A stretch of DNA of 64,000 bases from Thermofilum sp. NZ13. GTDB lineage: Archaea > Thermoproteota > Thermoprotei > Thermofilales > Thermofilaceae. The notes beneath the pieces were generated by a model. The model made no database searches. It worked only from the letters and a program-made list of their open reading frames with translations, and had not been told where the DNA came from. The DNA lies in contig NDWX01000003.1 in NCBI GenBank assembly GCA_002855745.1, positions 1 through 64,000 of the forward strand. Direction: 5' to 3'. Of this stretch, positions 24,312 to 31,959 are shown in pieces. Made by a program: the position numbers and the translations under genes. Numbering within the stretch: the stretch's first letter is position 1; each line of letters begins with the position of its first letter.

Positions 24312-25775
24312 TCATCGCGCCGCGCGCGGCACCCGGCGGGCGGCCGTGTGGCCGTGCCGGGAACTGAGGCCTGCTGGCCTTTCTCTGGTGCCGTGGGTCG
24401 AGGCTCTGGGGTGCTGGCTGAGCCACGCGCTCAGAGCCTGGAGGTGCTTTTCTGCTCTGCATGCTTTTAGGAAGAACTTCGCGGCGTTGTAGCTTGCTGC
24501 CCAGTCCCTGGTCCACTCCAAGCCACATTTAGGGCAACGGTAGTAGCGCTTCCTCAGCTCTACTCCCCGCGAGCCGCAGAGGGGGCACTGCTTCCCGCTG
24601 ACGTTGTTCTCCGGCTGGAACCACTTGGCGCCCTCGTACCAGGCCATGTTCTCAAGCCTCTCCGCCACTCTGAGCAGCGTTCTCTGTAGCTTCGTTCCCC
24701 TCAGGGACTCGGCCCGGGGCACATCCGCAACGAGTACGACGGTGTAGCCCCAGTCCCGCAGCTTTCTCACAAGCTCTCTCAGCTCCCTGAGCACGCCCCT
24801 GACCCAGTCGTTGTTGAGCTTCCTCACTTTCCTCGACGCCTGCCCCGCTACTCTCTCAGCCCTCTCCGGCGTTAGGTTCATCTTCACTCTCAGCCTCTCG
24901 GCGAGCCTCAGTGCCTTCTCCACAGCGGAGCCTCTCCCTTCTCTCTGCAGCCTCCTGACGTTCCTCCTCAGCTTGAACCTCTCTACGGCTCGCTCCCAGC
25001 TCTTAACCTCGGAGTAGCTGGTCATGATTGCTGCCAGGAGCCGTAGCATTGTGGTGTTGGGAGGCTTAAAGACGCGCTGAGCTACCAGCTTGGCTTCGCT
25101 GTCGAAGGCGAAGACCATCAGGTAGAGCCCGTGCGAGCTGTTCACGTCCACCGCTATGACAGCCAGCCTGCCCTCTCCGTCCCACCACGCCTGCTTCACC
25201 TTGCGGTGAGCCACCAGCCTCAGCCTACCCTTTGCGGTGAGCTGCAGCGTCAGCTTAACGTCCTCGAAGCACTGTATGTCCTCAAGCACTGCTCTGATCA
25301 AGGACGGCTTCAGCCTTATTGCAACGCCTGCGCTACTAATGCGTAGCCTGCCCCTGGAGGCGTCAAGCACCGCAACGGCAGCGGTGTTGCCGTGGAGCAC
25401 CTCGCCGTCCTTGACCACCTTGACGATCAGCGGCACCGGCGGCGGAGTGAACCTGCTGCGAAGCTTCGACTTCTCCCTAGCCTCCGCGAGTATCTTGCAC
25501 CACTCCGCGGCGTACCAGAACAGCCCCTTCGGTAGCCCAGACGTCTTTGAGGCCTCTTCTATCAGCTCTCTGCCGAACCTCTCCGGCTTCTTTCTGAACG
25601 CGTCGCCGTACATCCTCTCGAGCTCCTCGCTGGCCCGCTCAACGGCAAGGGTGATGTCGGAGTAGAGCTTTCGGAGCCGAAGCCTCAGCTCCCTGCTCGC
25701 CTTTACCTCCCAGACCCTGTAGGCGTCAATCGGCTCCTTGCGCTTCCCGCCATCCTCACCATTCCCTCTGCTCAC
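24312..25775 (-). CDS. tnpB: TnpB-family (IS200/IS605 OrfB-like) protein
   Basis: This is about 487 residues from a GTG at 25775, preceded by a strong GGAGGTG ribosome site. TnpB is the RNA-guided nuclease of IS200/IS605-type elements. RuvC-I is LAVIAVDVNSSHG (Asp present). A zinc ribbon follows, with CPLCG and CPKCG pairs, and RuvC-III is RDWAASYNAAKFF (Asp present). At RuvC-II, where IED is usual, it reads VVLVADVPRAES, so the catalytic Glu seems replaced or moved. The last 50 residues are low-complexity and Arg/Ala/His-rich, running into GC-rich DNA where a guide RNA would be expected. No TnpA is adjacent. Confidence 0.85.
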   Translation of the reverse strand: MSRGNGEDGGKRKEPIDAYRVWEVKASRELRLRLRKLYSDITLAVERASEELERMYGDAFRKKPERFGRELIEEASKTSGLPKGLFWYAAEWCKILAEAREKSKLRSRFTPPPVPLIVKVVKDGEVLHGNTAAVAVLDASRGRLRISSAGVAIRLKPSLIRAVLEDIQCFEDVKLTLQLTAKGRLRLVAHRKVKQAWWDGEGRLAVIAVDVNSSHGLYLMVFAFDSEAKLVAQRVFKPPNTTMLRLLAAIMTSYSEVKSWERAVERFKLRRNVRRLQREGRGSAVEKALRLAERLRVKMNLTPERAERVAGQASRKVRKLNNDWVRGVLRELRELVRKLRDWGYTVVLVADVPRAESLRGTKLQRTLLRVAERLENMAWYEGAKWFQPENNVSGKQCPLCGSRGVELRKRYYRCPKCGLEWTRDWAASYNAAKFFLKACRAEKHLQALSAWLSQHPRASTHGTRERPAGLSSRHGHTAARRVPRAAR

Positions 25776-25981
25776 GCTCCCACCTCCAGGGAGCCTGGCT
25801 CGCTGCGCCCCGAGCCCTCCCTGCGCTTCAGCCCCACACTCCACTGCGCTACGCGGCCTTATATCCCTGCGCCGAAAATAAACGCCGAAAGTGAAAACGC
25901 ATGAAACAAGGAAGTAGTTATGCTGGCTCAGTGCGGCTGTAACCGTTTCTCTCACTGAGAAGGCTCTCTGGGTGCTCTCGT

Positions 25982-26137
25982 TTGAGGGCTAGGAGGGAGG
26001 AGGGCAGGCTGGCTTTGGCGCTGGTGAGGTGCGCCTTCTACGGCTACTGCGGTGACAGGGTAGTCGAGGAGCGCGGGGACCTCCTGGAGGCTCTAGGCGA
26101 GCTCCACTCCTCTTTCCCGGATAAGCCTGCTAAGTGA
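25982..26137 (+). CDS. Possible 51-residue small protein
   Basis: A TTG-started frame encodes about 51 residues with codon use like real genes here. It includes ALVRCAFYGYCGDRVVEERG and a C-terminal acidic helix LLEALGELHSSF. It lies between the tnpB promoter and the SWIM-like gene, in the part of module A missing from copy B. No family was recognised. The 25776-25981 segment to its left holds the tnpB upstream region and nothing else that I can name. Confidence 0.3.
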   Translation: MRARREEGRLALALVRCAFYGYCGDRVVEERGDLLEALGELHSSFPDKPAK

Positions 26138-26172
26138 TTCTACAGGGCCACGTACAGGCTTTGGCTGGGAGG

Positions 26173-26382
26173 ATGGAGAAAGTTAGCGTGGAGCACTGGC
26201 TCGTGAAGGGGCTGCCCGAGTTGGGCGACACCTACCCCTGGTACAACGTCTGGATAAGCGATGGAAAATATAGGTGCGACTGCCTCTTCAGGGCCTACGG
26301 CTACGTGAGGAGGGCGAGGATATACACGCACATAGCGACGGTCATGCTACACCCGAGGCAGCTCAGGCTCTGCGCCAAATGA
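26173..26382 (+). CDS. Small SWIM-like zinc-finger protein, one ligand missing
   Basis: This is a 69-residue protein from the ATG at 26173. YNVWISDGKYRCDCLFRAYG followed by IYTHIATVML follows the SWIM pattern CxC-xn-CxH, but the third Cys is Tyr here. SWIM domains bind DNA or proteins. Its 3' end overlaps the convergent winged-helix gene by 20 nt. A broken copy is at 50262-50450, where the same Cys is also absent. Either this is a diverged subfamily or the gene is decaying. A longer frame to 26134 is open but has no better start. Confidence 0.5.
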   Translation: MEKVSVEHWLVKGLPELGDTYPWYNVWISDGKYRCDCLFRAYGYVRRARIYTHIATVMLHPRQLRLCAK

Positions 26383-26676
26383 GCCTCAAGGCGGCCTCGC
26401 CGCACATCAGCTCCTCAGGGCTGTAGCCGAGCAGCAAGAGGAGGCCGCAGGCACGCTCCGCCAGGTAGACGTAGCGCGTGTCGCCGACCACAACTTCTTT
26501 GACGAAGCCCGCTGAGCGGAGCCTCTCCAGCGCCGAGGCGATGTACCTCGAATTCCTTGTGCCGAAGGCTTTGGTGACGGGTCTCGGCTGCCTTAGGCGC
26601 CACAGCGTCCTTACAAGGCCGGTAAGCTCGAGCCACTCGCGACGCAGCCCCAGACCTCCCTGTCTACTTCGACCAT
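26363..26676 (-). CDS. Winged-helix HTH protein, module copy A, with apparent -1 frame break
   Basis: The domain is TGLVRTLWRLRQPRPVTKAF, then NSRYIASALERLRSAGFVKEVV and VYLAERACGLLLLLG, a winged-helix layout of about 95 residues. A TATA box at 26700-26705 predicts a leaderless start at ATG 26676. That frame reads MVEVDREVW and then leaves the domain frame at a GGGG run near 26650. A -1 step there joins the two parts smoothly (EVWGLRREWLEL). The copy at 50455-50756 has the same step. The uninterrupted domain frame alone is open as far as 26821. Confidence 0.6.
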
Positions 26677-26699
26677 CACAGCAACGGGCGGGGATAGGG

Positions 26700-26723
26700 T
26701 TATAAGCGCTCACACATGCTGTG
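26700..26723 (-). promoter_or_regulatory. TATA box and inverted repeat upstream of wHTH copy A
   Basis: TTATAA at 26700-26705 (same on both strands) is followed on the plus strand by CACACATGCTGTG (26711-26723), with CACA/TGTG arms. On the minus strand the repeat sits just upstream of the TATA box, where an activator or self-repressor would bind. Copy B has the same arrangement with longer arms. Confidence 0.45.
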
Positions 26724-26893
26724 CCGGCTAAGAGCCTGAGCTTTGCAAGCGGTGATCGAAAATCTCTGCTCCCAGCCCTCTCAAACTCCACCGGAAGCGA
26801 GGGAAGATGCAGGTCGAACACGGGAAGAAACTAGGGAAAAATTTAAAAAGCGCCATTGCTATCATCATCTGAGGAAGAATAGCGGGAAAGGAG

Positions 26894-28444
26894 TTATAAA
26901 TTTGCTACTTTAGCTTCAGCGACCTGCCCCTGCGCGAGAAGGGCTGAGGGACCTGCTTCGCGCATTATTCTTTCGATCTCCCTGGTCTTTGACTTCACGT
27001 AGAGCAGGAACGCTTCGAAGAGCAGTCTCAACGGCAGGTGCTTCGGCGACCTGAGGTACATCTTGAAGGCTATGTCCTCACCCCAATGCAGGGAGTGCTG
27101 AAGCGCGCGCCACATCACTTCGACATGGGCTTCTGTGATCCTCTCCCTGATGAAGCCCTGCTGGTCCTTGAAGTAGCCCATGGGCACGAAGAACATGGGC
27201 ACTACGAGGCTCCTGTAGCCCTTTATTTTGTCAAGGAGCTCGGCTGTCTCCATGAGGTCATCCTCGGTCTCGCCAGGCACGCCGAGGATCAGCGTGAGCG
27301 CTGGGACAATGCGGTGGTCGTGCATTATCGCCAGCGCGTCCTCCACCACCTCGTGCCACCTGTCGAGCGGGTAGGGGGCGGCTTTCCCTGGCATTATGAT
27401 CCTGGCGAGCCTCCTGGAGCCCGTCTCGAGGCCAACTTGCACGCCGAGCCAGTCCTGGTAGTCGTCGTAGATGATATCTGTTAGCTTCGATATCAGCCTG
27501 TACTTCTCCTCCGCGTACTTCACTCCAGCCAGCGTCACGTGGCTCCACGCCATCGCCCTGTAGTACCTTTTTACGAGGCTGTGAAGCTTTAGGAGCGCAT
27601 CCGGGTTTGGTTCGATGCCCCTAGCGCCGTAGAGGAGGATGTCCTCAGAGTGAATGACCCCGGACCTTATGCCTGCCTTCACGTTGACCTGTAGCTCCCT
27701 CTCTATCTTCTCCAGCGGGTAGTACCTCACTGGCCTCAGGGTCACGGGGCAGAACCTGCACCTCCTGGGGCACCCCCTCATCACCTCAACTAGACCGTTG
27801 ATGCTCGCGCCTCTAATCTCGGGTATCTCGTCGAGGCTGGGGGCGTCCTCTGGGCCGACGTAAACGTAGGCCGGGAGCTCCTCGCCTTCCAGCGCCTTGC
27901 GCACGATATCGCCTATAACCCTCTCAGCCTCAACGTCGATAACTGTGTCCACGCCGAACTCCCTCCAGTACTCGGTCCTCCAGAGCCACTGCCAAGCCGC
28001 CGGCCCGCCTGCTATGATCTTAAGCCCCCTGCTCTTAGCCTCTCGTATGCTTGGCCTGCGCATGAGCCTCTTGAAGCTCCTGCTGTTCACAGGCTCCTGC
28101 CCGGTTATTGCCCACCACTCGACGCTGGGGGAGTTCATGGCGAAGTAGTCGTGGTGCCCCACCATGAGCACTTTCGCGCTCTTCAGGTAGCGGTCGATGT
28201 AGTCCGGGTCCACTACGGCCGCGTTGAAGCCCTCCTCCAGGAGCTTCGCCTCAACCTTCCGCAGACCGTAGGGCGCCTCCAGCGGCCTACCGAACTTGTC
28301 GACCTTTGGCCTCGGAGCGCTGAGCCACATCCAAGCCCACTCCGGCAACCCGACGGGGGGAGCGGTCGTGAAGAAGCCGATGAACTCCTTCCTGTGGTGG
28401 TTCGTCATCATGGAGCGGTCGGTGGTTATTACGACGTCAAGCAC
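26894..28444 (-). CDS. Radical SAM protein, function unassigned
   Basis: This is a 516-residue enzyme with the radical SAM cluster motif GCPRRCRFCP (CxxxCxxC) near residue 228. Before it lies a Rossmann-like region that could be a degenerate cobalamin-type domain (VGHHDYFAMNS, GLKIIAGGPAAWQWL). After the cluster, LGVQVGLETGSRRLARI and LTLILGVPGETEDDLMETAELL are typical of this superfamily. The protein family is found in archaea without a known reaction. It starts 8 nt inside the small gene at 28437-28631 and probably shares a transcript with it and the HTH gene. Confidence 0.8.
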   Translation of the reverse strand: MLDVVITTDRSMMTNHHRKEFIGFFTTAPPVGLPEWAWMWLSAPRPKVDKFGRPLEAPYGLRKVEAKLLEEGFNAAVVDPDYIDRYLKSAKVLMVGHHDYFAMNSPSVEWWAITGQEPVNSRSFKRLMRRPSIREAKSRGLKIIAGGPAAWQWLWRTEYWREFGVDTVIDVEAERVIGDIVRKALEGEELPAYVYVGPEDAPSLDEIPEIRGASINGLVEVMRGCPRRCRFCPVTLRPVRYYPLEKIERELQVNVKAGIRSGVIHSEDILLYGARGIEPNPDALLKLHSLVKRYYRAMAWSHVTLAGVKYAEEKYRLISKLTDIIYDDYQDWLGVQVGLETGSRRLARIIMPGKAAPYPLDRWHEVVEDALAIMHDHRIVPALTLILGVPGETEDDLMETAELLDKIKGYRSLVVPMFFVPMGYFKDQQGFIRERITEAHVEVMWRALQHSLHWGEDIAFKMYLRSPKHLPLRLLFEAFLLYVKSKTREIERIMREAGPSALLAQGQVAEAKVANL

Positions 28445-28631
28445 TCCTAACCACCCTCACCTCAACCGTGAAGGGTATGATTTCGCCCAGCGCCTCCCTC
28501 ACGACCTCGGCGGCCTCTGCAGGGCTTTGGGCGACTACCTCGAGCACAAGCCTTTTAGCCCTGTTCTTGATGGCCGCGTTGACCGCCTCTACCGCCTCGC
28601 TCTTAGATGCTACTCTCACTCTTACCTCCAT
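28437..28631 (-). CDS. Small conserved-looking protein of 64 residues
   Basis: The frame from ATG 28631 encodes an alternating strand-helix-strand protein (MEVRVRVASKSEAVEAV, KRLVLEVVAQSPAEAAEVV, FTVEVRVVRSA). It overlaps the HTH gene upstream by 29 nt and the radical SAM gene downstream by 8 nt, which supports it as a real operon member. No family was recognised. A longer start at 28688 is possible, but lies fully inside the HTH gene. Confidence 0.55.
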   Translation of the reverse strand: MEVRVRVASKSEAVEAVNAAIKNRAKRLVLEVVAQSPAEAAEVVREALGEIIPFTVEVRVVRSA

Positions 28632-29058
28632 GGAGACCAGCCTCGAGTGAGCGTATAGCTTTAAAGAGCTCCGAGTCGAGGAGCGCAACGCGCTCCCCGA
28701 GCTCTGGGGCGCGAGCCGATATCTCCCTGAGCCTCTCCCTGGCTGTCTTAAGCATCCTTATATGCGCCTCAGCCACAAGCCTCCCGAGCGGGATCGAGGG
28801 AGCGTAGAAGTTCCTCCGCCCGCTTCTAAACCTGTGGACCAGCCTGTGGCTCTCGAGGACGCGTAGAGCCGCCGAAACCGCTGACTTGCTGTAGCCTGTG
28901 ACGCGCTGGATCTCGACGCAGTCGAGGGGCTTCCCCAAGGTGTAGAGCAGAGCGAGAACCATGGCGCTCGACTTAGGCAGGTTGAGGGGTGAAAACGCCC
29001 CCGACAGCACGGACAAGGCCTCATGGAGAACACCACCCGGTAGATCAACGGGAATCAT
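28603..29058 (-). CDS. MarR/GbsR-like winged-helix regulator
   Basis: This is a 151-residue protein. Residues 30-95 form a winged helix: MVLALLYTLGKPLDCVEIQRVTGYSKSAVSAALRVLESHRLVHRFR. A helical C-terminus (LKTARERLREISARAPELGE) could dimerise. ATG 29058 was chosen over 29100, because the extra 14 residues cover the AT-rich promoter area. A TAACTTAAGTTA palindrome lies about 50 nt upstream and may be its operator. It probably controls its own operon with the radical SAM gene. Confidence 0.75.
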   Translation of the reverse strand: MIPVDLPGGVLHEALSVLSGAFSPLNLPKSSAMVLALLYTLGKPLDCVEIQRVTGYSKSAVSAALRVLESHRLVHRFRSGRRNFYAPSIPLGRLVAEAHIRMLKTARERLREISARAPELGERVALLDSELFKAIRSLEAGLHGGKSESSI

Positions 29059-29108
29059 AGCTTTCCACAGAGATCTGGAAAAACTGTAAATCCAAAACAT
29101 TTGCTTAG

Positions 29109-29120
29109 TAACTTAAGTTA
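29109..29120. promoter_or_regulatory. 12-bp palindrome upstream of the HTH regulator
   Basis: TAACTTAAGTTA is perfectly self-complementary and lies between the end of the metallo-beta-lactamase gene and the HTH gene, 50 nt before the ATG. A TAAGTTA half-site also occurs in the nuoA upstream region (near 7687-7690). Autoregulation is a guess from position. Confidence 0.35.
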
Positions 29121-29951
29121 TTAATGATCGACCTCGAGCATGAAGCCCACCCGCAGCTCCTCCCCCTGGAACGCCTCCAGCAGCCTCGTCGCCGCCACGC
29201 GCCCGGTGCAGTGACCCGGGTAAACTCTGACAACGCCCAGCTCGCGTAGCTTTTCCTCGACGACCCTGAGGTAGTCTAATGGCTTCCCCGCGAGGTGGAA
29301 GCCGCCGAGAACTGCTGTCACCGGCTTACCCAGAGCCTTCTCGGCGTGCAGAGTAACGTTTACCAAGCCGCTGTGGCCGCACCCCGTCGCCACCAGCAGC
29401 TCCTCACCGAGATCCACCGCCAACGCCGTGTCATCGGTGAAGGTGTGGGGCGCGAGCCTACCGCCTTCCAGCACGTAGGTGTCAGGGAGGTGGCTGGTCA
29501 GCTCCGGGTAGTACCTGGGAACCTCCCCAAGGAAGAATACGCCCGGCGACACTTCCAGGACCCCCTTCTCAAGCATCAGGCTGAAGTGCTCCTCCAGGAA
29601 GCTCTGAGAGTAGGGGATGCCGATGTACCTCCTCGAGCCCTCCTCGAGCTTTACTGCGGGCTTTAACGCGAGCGGGTGTGCTACCAGGAGCGGTTTTGTC
29701 TTCAGCACACGGGTTAAAGCGTAGATGCCGCCTGTGTGGTCGTAGTGCCCGTGCGAGAGCACCACGGCGGTGAGGCGCGCCAGGTCTGCTCCGAGTTGCT
29801 GCGCGTTTAGCAGGAGAGGCATTCCGGTCTGCCCCGTGTCGAGGAGAACTAGGTTGCCCTTGTAGTACACGAGCATCGAGAAGCCGTGCTCCGCGAGCAG
29901 GCCCCTGCTTCCGAAGGCGGAGTCGTCCACGAGAACCGTTATCTTCAGCAT
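29121..29951 (-). CDS. Metallo-beta-lactamase-fold hydrolase (COG1237-like)
   Basis: This is a 276-residue MBL-fold protein. It has the metal motif HGHYDHTGG near residue 67, GCGHSGLVN near 190 and GGFHLAGK near 217, ending in YPGHCTG near 245. This order matches archaeal COG1237 proteins, some of which are annotated as acting in methanopterin-type pterin synthesis. Whether this organism makes such a cofactor cannot be told from the window. It lies 27 nt after birA on the same strand and may share its transcript. Confidence 0.8.
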   Translation of the reverse strand: MLKITVLVDDSAFGSRGLLAEHGFSMLVYYKGNLVLLDTGQTGMPLLLNAQQLGADLARLTAVVLSHGHYDHTGGIYALTRVLKTKPLLVAHPLALKPAVKLEEGSRRYIGIPYSQSFLEEHFSLMLEKGVLEVSPGVFFLGEVPRYYPELTSHLPDTYVLEGGRLAPHTFTDDTALAVDLGEELLVATGCGHSGLVNVTLHAEKALGKPVTAVLGGFHLAGKPLDYLRVVEEKLRELGVVRVYPGHCTGRVAATRLLEAFQGEELRVGFMLEVDH

Positions 29952-29978
29952 TGTGCCTGTATCGGTTCCATCGGATTT

Positions 29979-30755
29979 CTACTTTGCGTCATGGAAGAGG
30001 TGCTCGACGTCCCCCGCCTCCAGCACCACCACTCTCTCGTCCTCGGTTTTCACGATTAAGCGCCCGAGGCTGTCGACATCGACAGCATAGCCCTTCACCT
30101 CCCCTCCTCCAGGCAACGCCACCCTGACTCTTCGCCCGATGGTAGCGGACAGCGCCCTCACCTCACTGATGATGCCTTCGCTCCGCGCCTCAGCTAGGAA
30201 GCCAAGATACCCTCTGAGCTCCCGTAGGATCTCCACGAGTAGTGCTTGAGGGTCAAAGGCCTTACCAGTCTCCTCGAGGAGGGTGGTAGCGGTCGCGCGC
30301 AGCTCGCTGGGCAACGGGTTGCTGACGTTGACCCCCACACCCAGGAGTAGCTCAAGCCCCTCCCCGAGCTGGGATGCCTCGAGAAGCACACCGGCCACCT
30401 TCTTTCCCCCCACGAGAACGTCGTTGGGCCACTTAATCCTGGCCTCAACCCCTGCGAGCTTCGTTAAGGCCTTCGCTACTGAGAGGCCCCCAGCAAGCGC
30501 CAGGAGCCAGGGGTTCTCTAGTCGGAGGGGTCCTAGCGCCAGGGTGAACCAGAGGCCCCCTCTGGGAGCGTACCACTTTCTCCCGAGCCTGCCGCGCGCG
30601 TTCAGGATTTCCTCGCAGATCACGAGGCAGGGGGTGCCCGGGCGGTGAAGGCCGCGCGCGAGGTCCTGCGAGGAGGCGGAGCAAGTCTCGAAGCGGTGTA
30701 CTTCGAGGCCTGGCCACACCGACGGAAGATCCTCAAAGGTAGGTTTCCCGCCCAT
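29979..30755 (-). CDS. birA: Biotin-protein ligase
   Basis: This is a 258-residue enzyme that attaches biotin to carboxylase carrier domains. The catalytic loop reads NARGRLGRKWYAPRGGLWFTLAL near residue 52, followed by KWPNDVLVGGKKVAGVLLEA near 105 and LLLGVGVNVSNP near 135. There is no N-terminal HTH, so it is a plain ligase, not a repressor. The C-terminal small domain ends near LEAGDVEHLF. No biotin carboxylase genes are in the window. Confidence 0.93.
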   Translation of the reverse strand: MGGKPTFEDLPSVWPGLEVHRFETCSASSQDLARGLHRPGTPCLVICEEILNARGRLGRKWYAPRGGLWFTLALGPLRLENPWLLALAGGLSVAKALTKLAGVEARIKWPNDVLVGGKKVAGVLLEASQLGEGLELLLGVGVNVSNPLPSELRATATTLLEETGKAFDPQALLVEILRELRGYLGFLAEARSEGIISEVRALSATIGRRVRVALPGGGEVKGYAVDVDSLGRLIVKTEDERVVVLEAGDVEHLFHDAK

Positions 30756-30804
30756 ACGTGCTTGTGGAAGAGGTGCGAGGGGTCACTTGAACGTTTTCGC
30801 GCGG

Positions 30805-31731
30805 CTACCATTGCTTTGCTCTGGCCAGGAGTATCAGGTCTCTCAGGCCATCCTCTAGCCCTATTTTCGGTTCGAAGCCGAGCGTTTTCCGCGCCTTGCT
30901 GATGTCGGCGTAGCTGTGCTTGATGTCTCCCGGCCTGGGCGGCTGGTACTCGACGCCGCAATCGGGGCAAGCCAGCTTCCTGACCAGGAGGGCTAGCTCG
31001 TTGATCGTGGTCGGCTTACCGCTAGCTATGTTGAAAACCTCACCCGACGCCCCCTTCTCGAGAACCAGCTCCACAGCCCTGGCCACGTCTGTCACGTGCA
31101 CGAAGTCCCGTGTCTGGGTCCCGTCCCCGTATATGGTGAGCTTTTCGCCCGCTAGCGCTCTTTCGATAAACCTGGTTACCACTCCAGCGTAGCTGCTGGT
31201 CTGGCCGGGGCCGTAAACGTTGAAGAGCCTAAAGATGGTGTACTTCAGACCCTGCCCGCGGTAGAGCTCGAGTATTTGCTCGCCGAACAGCTTGCTCAGC
31301 CCGTAAGGTGAGAGGGGCTTAGTGGAGTGGCTCTCGTCGATGGGTAGGCGCTGCGGCTCGCCGTACACAGAGGCCGAGCTGAAGTAGAGCAAGGGCACGC
31401 CCGATTCGAGGCATGCCCTAGCTACCGATAACGCTCCGAGGACGTTGTTCTCCATGTATAGCTCAGGTTTCTCGACAGACTCCTCCACGCTCACGTACGC
31501 CGCCGCGTGGACGACGAGGTCCGCGCCGCGCGCAACATCGGCCACGGCCGCCCTATTCCTCACATCCGCACGGATCACGGGCAGGCCCGCGCGCCTAAGC
31601 CTCTCGAGGGCGAGCGGTGAGGCTCTCTCGAGCGTGTCCACGAGAGTGACTGTGTGCCCCCTCTCTTTAAGGAAAAGCCCAAGGTTGTGCCCAATGAAGC
31701 CAGCGCCCCCGGTGATTACTACCGAGCCCAC
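30805..31731 (-). CDS. galE: NAD-dependent sugar epimerase (GalE family)
   Basis: This is a 308-residue extended short-chain dehydrogenase. It has the nucleotide-binding loop GGAGFIGHNLG at residue 7, the active-site Ser region YFSSASVYG near 120 and catalytic YGLSK near 145. It is probably a UDP-glucose 4-epimerase or close relative supplying sugars for glycans. It starts 49 nt upstream of birA, transcribed in the same direction. Substrate specificity cannot be read reliably. Confidence 0.88.
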   Translation of the reverse strand: MGSVVITGGAGFIGHNLGLFLKERGHTVTLVDTLERASPLALERLRRAGLPVIRADVRNRAAVADVARGADLVVHAAAYVSVEESVEKPELYMENNVLGALSVARACLESGVPLLYFSSASVYGEPQRLPIDESHSTKPLSPYGLSKLFGEQILELYRGQGLKYTIFRLFNVYGPGQTSSYAGVVTRFIERALAGEKLTIYGDGTQTRDFVHVTDVARAVELVLEKGASGEVFNIASGKPTTINELALLVRKLACPDCGVEYQPPRPGDIKHSYADISKARKTLGFEPKIGLEDGLRDLILLARAKQW

Positions 31732-31959
31732 GCGAACGGTTGCCCGCAGAGCTATTTAAGCGACGCGCCCGATCCCAGCAGTGCATTACCAGAAGTAGCC
31801 TGTGCCGATTTCGGCTTGAGCTCGAAGTGGCTGGTGAGAGGGCTAGCGGAGACGGCGAACACTGACTCACAATTACCTCGCCAACCCGGTGGGAACAGGA
31901 GCATAGATTGAGCGCGGGAAAACTGAGAGGCGTAATAACTGCGGGGAGAGGGGTTTTTC

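Larger units (their letters stand above)
25857..26870. repeat. Module copy A: SWIM-like gene, convergent wHTH gene and flanks (repeats at 50197-50945)
   Basis: Several blocks recur in order at 50197-50945. The first is a TTATATCCCTGCGCCG-type edge. Next come the SWIM-like coding segment (shared TACAACGTCTGG...AAGCGATGGAAAA-type stretch) and the convergent winged-helix gene. After these come a TTATAA box with a CACACA...TGTG inverted repeat, and a right edge reading GTCGAACAC followed by GGAAGAAACTAGGGA. Copy A is longer because 25900-26165 has no counterpart. Edges are approximate because they were aligned by eye. Confidence 0.65.

Noticed and set aside
29121-30755. Idea that the metallo-beta-lactamase gene and birA form a functional pair
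   Set aside because: They are adjacent and co-directional, but no shared pathway links them; recorded only as neighbours.
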